Shown here piece after piece: positions 60,028 through 64,000 of a stretch of 64,000 bases of DNA. The notes under the pieces were generated by a model. It ran no database searches and was not told the origin of the DNA. It saw only the letters and a list, made by a program, of their open reading frames with translations. The stretch is from Lasiosphaeria ovina. Its lineage: Eukaryota; Ascomycota; Sordariomycetes; Sordariales; Lasiosphaeriaceae. The position numbers and the translations under genes are program-made. Within the stretch, counting starts at the first letter, position 1. Every line of letters starts with the position of its first letter. Where the stretch lies: contig JAULSN010000010.1 of NCBI GenBank assembly GCA_033439765.1, positions 496,001-560,000 of the forward strand. The letters run 5' to 3'.

Positions 60028-60871
60028 GGCTGCTGCTGGTTGCTGATGTTGTGTTTGCGTTGAGAAGTTGATGTCTATGCGATGTGCTGAAGAGGGCAGA
60101 CGAAGACGCCGGCCTTCAGATGCAGCTGGACCAGGCTTGTCGCGAAGCACGGCCGCTAGGTGAAGATGCCGAGGCAACTTCTCCGCTCGCCACCTCCAAC
60201 AAGACACGCTCAACCACCCACACTGCGGCGGCGCGCTGCGGTTCGCCACCCCATGCCATGCCCAAAGCGGAAGTACATAAGTAGGGGAGAAAACCCCGCA
60301 CCGAGAGCACGGGAACAAAACGGCATGTTGAAGCTAGCTTGGTTACTGGCTAGACCACTTCTGGTAACCGGTTCTGGGGCTTTGCTCTTTGTGCTTCCCT
60401 CCTATTGGCGTCCCTTGTTCCGGGTTGGGTGAGATTGAGCGGTTTTGTTGTTTTTGTTTACAGGCCCCCTGAACGTCTCCCGGTCGCCGCCAATGGGTCT
60501 TGGGGGGCTGATTGTGGACTCTTTCCGATTCGAGTGTGGTGGTCATTGTTGATAATTTCTTCTTGATAGGGTATTCCTGAGAGGGTCACAGCCGTCTCAC
60601 TCATGATTTTTGTGTTATCAACATTTTTGACACTGTGTGAGAGGGCGGCTGGAGAGAAACTAATTATTGTTTCTGGTTTTGGAGCACAGGCAGGCGAAGC
60701 AGAATATTGTATTGTGCTAACTAAAGAGTGAAGATGATAGAATTCCCCGGTTGGACTTCCGTATAGCTTGTCGTGAGTGAGTCCAGTGAGAGTGAGAGCA
60801 AGGGGCAAAGTCAGACGTCGTGAGAAGAGAGGAGAAAAGCAGTTGGTAGTCAATCTAATTTCGTCGAAATA
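60028..60871. other. Intergenic spacer
   Basis: Promoter side of the hydroxylase gene and 3' flank of the next pseudogene. No coding signal is seen. Confidence 0.55.
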
Positions 60872-62019
60872 CTACACTATTCCTTCGCGGCATGAAATTT
60901 GATGAGCAAAGCAGTCAACTGGAGATTGAAAGTGAGATGGCGCTGATGAAGCCCACCACGCGGCGAGCAGCCACTTCCACCACTCCATCCACTGCGATTG
61001 GTTCTGCTCCTCCTTGATCTTCTTCAGGCCGATCTTGTCGCCGCCCGTGATCTCGAACTGGTGCCAGATCTTGTCCGTCGCCTCGACGTGTATGTCCAGG
61101 AACGTGACGTCTGCCTGGACGTCGACGTCGAAGTAGAGGGCCTGCTCCGACGTGTTGATCTCGGCGGTGAAGGAGTGGACCCACGGGTTATGGTCCATGC
61201 TGAGATTTAGGTCGTATTTGTTGGAAATTCGGTAGAGCTCGCTGCCGCTGATCTGGTTCAGCGTGATGTTGTTGGCCACGTCGTTGGGGCTCTTGGCCTT
61301 GCCCTTGATGCTGGAAACAACTTGGGGCAGGATATACTGTTCGAGGAGAAGCTTGTTGGACACGAGGACCATGAAGTTCTCGTTCGGCGGCAAGACCGGG
61401 TGGTTGAAGTAGACGTCGCCCTTGGACTTATTGGAAGTCTGCATGAGACCAGGAGGTTGCTGCGGCCGGGGACATCGCGGTCCTGGACGAGGGAAAAGTC
61501 GGCATAGACTGGAATCAGCGGCTGGAGCTGCTCGGCTTGCTTCTTGGCCAGCGAGAAGGTGGCAACCTTGTAGTCCTTGCCGTTGCCAATGTCCTGCTGG
61601 ATGAGCAGCTTCAACATGGTCTGCATGCCGGTGAGCGACGGAATGTCAATGTTCAGGTCGATGTTGACAATGATGTCCTTGCTCTCAAGGTCAAGAATGA
61701 GGTTGTAGTTGGTTTGGTTCGCGTCTGGATGGGAGTGGTGTTTATTATGAGGGTGCCGCTTATAGGCAGCAAGACGTCCACCTGGCGACCTGAGCCGTCC
61801 TTGACCTTCACCTGGGGAGGACCAAGAGTGACGTTGACATGAGCAGTGATGGGCGTGCCAAATATCTCGAACGGGATGTCCCGCTTAACTGGAATCAAGG
61901 GAAGCTTGGAAAGCTGCTTGTTGAGTGCGTCCTGGCTGGCGGCCGCGATTAGATCCTACTCGTTGCTGGTAAAGGCGTTTTGCACTATGGTTTGGGCTTG
62001 GATGTTGGGATTCGGGATT
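60872..62019 (-). pseudogene. Broken gene for a TULIP/P47-like beta-rich protein
   Basis: Three consecutive reading frames together give one plausible protein of about 380 aa. The first part reads IQAQTIVQNAFTSN, an in-frame TAG (61958-61956), then AAASQDALNKQLSKLPLIPV and EIFGTPITAHVNVTLGPPQV. A one-base slip at about 61722-61728 leads to NYNLILDLESKDIIVNIDLN and VYADFSLVQDRDVPGRSNLL. A second slip at about 61441-61449 leads to GDVYFNHPVLPPNENFMVLV, QISGSELYRISNKYDLNLS and VQADVTFLDIHVEATDKIWH. The alternating beta pattern and NENFMVLVSNKLLLEQYILP recall the clostridial P47/TULIP lipid-binding-like family, but this is a weak resemblance. No start codon could be fixed. The TAG most simply comes from CAG by C-to-T. 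Either a decayed gene or, less likely, clustered assembly errors. Confidence 0.6.
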
Positions 62020-63169
62020 TGGAGATGAAAATAGTAATTATGGGCTCTAGTAGATGAGGGACTGGGTCTTGATACTGTGCGTTGTCTAGTGATTAATCCA
62101 CCGAAAGAGAGTCAGAGAGCTTCGAGGAGACATCTTTATACACCATCTCACTCATCCTTGCCCCGAGTTCAAAGACACTTTCACTTTCACCATAAGTTTG
62201 TTGCTAGCTGCGGAGGAGACAACTCTCGCGAACCGGATGGCCAGATCGCGTTCAATGCAATATTTACAGGAGCCATGCCAACCTGTTCAGCTTGCACAGG
62301 ATGCTCAGCTTGCTCGGACAAGCCTCCTTAAATCCTAAGATGGAAATACAAACCTGCAAGTCCAAATCGGAACAAGCTACGTAGCATGCGTCTGAGGTTG
62401 AAAACCTGTTCACAACCCACCAACATCAGATGATCCCGAGCCAGTTAGCCAGTCAAAGAGATGGGCTTGGATTCAGCTTGCATAGAAAAAACTGCCTAGT
62501 CCTATAATGGCTTGCCAACTAGCCAACCCCAGTCAACGAGAACATGAACGTGCCAGCCACAACATTGACTCTTGCATGAGAAATGTAGCTCTCGCAGCCG
62601 CGCAATGAGTTAATCCGTTCCCTCGTATACAAAATCATATATGAGGGGACTTTATACACGGCCCGACACCCTAGTGGCCGCTTGTCCATTCAGAACCACC
62701 CCTTCTCCCCAAACGGCCACCCCGAGTTATGCACCCCTCCGCATGTGCAGGCGGCCCAACCCGATGCAAACAAAGCAACCCAAAAGGTGTCGGGCCACGG
62801 AATCCTGTCCCGAGCCGACCAACGCGCGTAATTAGTGCACAGTCAACGATTGAACGAAACACGAGTCCAGGGCCTGGCATCCGACTTACCCGTTCAACCA
62901 CCCCACATACCCCCTCCGTCAGAGGCAGCTGAATGCCCTCAGATCGCTTCCTTGTTTGTAAATCAAACCGATTCGGCACAGCACACCCGTCGTCATTGGC
63001 TCAGGTAAGAAGGAATGGTCACCGTGACCAGTACTCAAGAAATCAGATGGTACCTTACTGTTGCATCGCATACACACAGTCTATATTGTTCAACTCCCTC
63101 AGACAGGCCTGAGGAAACGATTTCAAAATCACGCATAGAAAATAAGATCGTGAGTCACATGCCTCTCCA
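62020..63169. other. Intergenic spacer, 1.1 kb
   Basis: 5' side of the P47-like pseudogene and 3' flank of the dehydrogenase gene. No open frame with coding character. Confidence 0.5.
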
Positions 63170-63998
63170 TCACTGCCATTTTGCCAGTGCAGTGTCAGAG
63201 TCGGCAATATTCGTCAGGCGCACCGAATCAGACCACAGCGACGTCCTCTTCTCTATGTCCTGCGATTCCTCACTTGTCGACGCCGGCGCCCTCCCGTCGA
63301 GATACACACCACGCGGGTACTCTCCCAGCACCTGGGTATCGAACACGGCGCGGAGGACGTCGCCGGCCGATCTCTGTGTGAGTCTCAGCTGAGGATTTTC
63401 GGCGAAAAGGGACATGACGGTAGCAGCGAGCGGCAGCAGTGGCGGCGCAATGACACGCAACAGGAAGTTGCTGCGCCGGAACAGGGACGACCCCATGCCG
63501 CCGGGGTCGACGGCCAGAGCACAGATGCTGGAGAGGGTCGGGTCACCGGTCAAGCGGGACTGGAGTTCATGCCTGTGTTATCCAGTTCAGCAGCAGGACC
63601 TGTTGGGGGCAAGACGTGGGGAGCGCACATCATCATGATCAGGCAGAGTTTACCAGCGCCGTAACGCCGGATCCCGGCGTCGGTAGTGGGGTAGTCTTTG
63701 GACGAGCTCCATGTGCCCCTGGCCAGGCTCTCTGTGTTATGGTAGAGGGACTTCCACTCGTCTCCGGTATACCACGAGAACCCAGAATTGCGCTTGTCGA
63801 GAGGGCTTTGCACGAAATGAAAGGTCAGAATATCGCGGTCTGGCGCACTAGGTCTAGTAGACTTGTAGAGGATGGAGCTTACTTGTGGCCATAGCTCCCT
63901 ATAACAATCACCCTGCCGTGCTCCTTGTCCATGCTCTGCAGCAGTAACAGGGTCAGCACGAAGTGAGCTAAGTAGTTGACCTGCCAGCTCATGTCGAA
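63170..63998 (-). CDS. Short-chain dehydrogenase/reductase, 3' part only
   Basis: Three exons are visible: 63998-63883 (continuing off the right edge), 63805-63629 and 63572-63170; all joins are in frame. The protein fragment of 232 codons starts FDMSWQVNYLAHFVLTLLLL, where the Asn of the SDR N-N-x-G/N-Y region lies, then GRVIVIGSYGH, with Ser at the place of the catalytic Ser. The active-site pair is YGAGK (Tyr and Lys, YxxxK) in GIRRYGAGKLCLIMMMHEL. SICALAVDPGGMGSSLFRRS is the usual PG loop after the active site. It resembles retinol-dehydrogenase/WWOX-type SDRs of fungi. The substrate is unknown. The NAD(P)-binding TGxxxGxG motif lies beyond the window. Confidence 0.85.
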
Positions 63999-64000
63999 GC

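Noticed and set aside
61441..61455. GTCTCATGCAG read as an intron in the P47-like gene
   Set aside because: It has GT and AG ends but is only 11 nt long; a one-base slip explains the frame change better.

Overview
The window is nuclear DNA of a filamentous ascomycete. It has short GT-AG introns, GC-rich coding sequence with strong G/C at third codon positions, long AT-richer spacers, and gene families typical of Pezizomycotina. The protein matches read most like Sordariomycetes, probably Sordariales; this is inferred from family recognition, not from a search.

Layout: the window opens on the 5' end of a small membrane protein gene (minus strand, 1-204). Next is a LaeA/TAM-type SAM methyltransferase gene with eight exons, one of them ending at a GC-AG intron (2327-4029, minus), and then the two-exon VPS13 lipid-transfer protein gene of 3231 codons (6174-15927, minus). 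On the plus strand follow a DUF3429-type mitochondrial membrane protein (17306-18618), a small secreted DPBB/barwin-like protein (19656-20312) and a conserved unknown protein (21580-22488). Then come an FAD monooxygenase (minus, 22924-24399), a type II membrane protein that looks like a glycosyltransferase (26940-28496), a four-exon alpha/beta hydrolase (minus, 29487-30904), and CTP synthase split into 16 exons, including exons of 9, 8 and 14 nt (minus, 33800-36595). A small conserved acidic protein (39411-39740) and a TDT/SLAC1-type dicarboxylate transporter (42126-43619) close the first two thirds.

The stretch from about 44.1 to 48.8 kb is an accessory island. It holds a tRNA-Glu-like gene, a 3' fragment of an AIG1-like GTPase gene, an AT-rich palindromic segment, and a second AIG1-like GTPase gene whose reading frame now ends at the edge of a pogo-like DNA transposon. 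The transposon is 1880 bp long, with 40-bp terminal inverted repeats and TA target duplications; its transposase gene carries one frameshift and one nonsense codon.

The last 15 kb mixes intact metabolic and surface genes with decayed ones: a GPI-anchored protein (49059-49760), a secreted copper amine oxidase pseudogene (two TGG-to-TGA changes and two frameshifts, 52179-54446), an MFS allantoate-permease-type transporter (54833-56769), a Gfo/Idh/MocA oxidoreductase (57716-59035), a fatty acid hydroxylase (59251-60027), a broken gene for a possible TULIP/P47-like protein (60872-about 62019), and the 3' exons of a short-chain dehydrogenase running off the right edge.

The core genes (VPS13, CTP synthase, DUF3429) are housekeeping and unrelated to each other. 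Amine oxidase, permease and oxidoreductase in the 52-59 kb stretch could be the remains of a nitrogen or amine catabolic neighbourhood, but that is inference.
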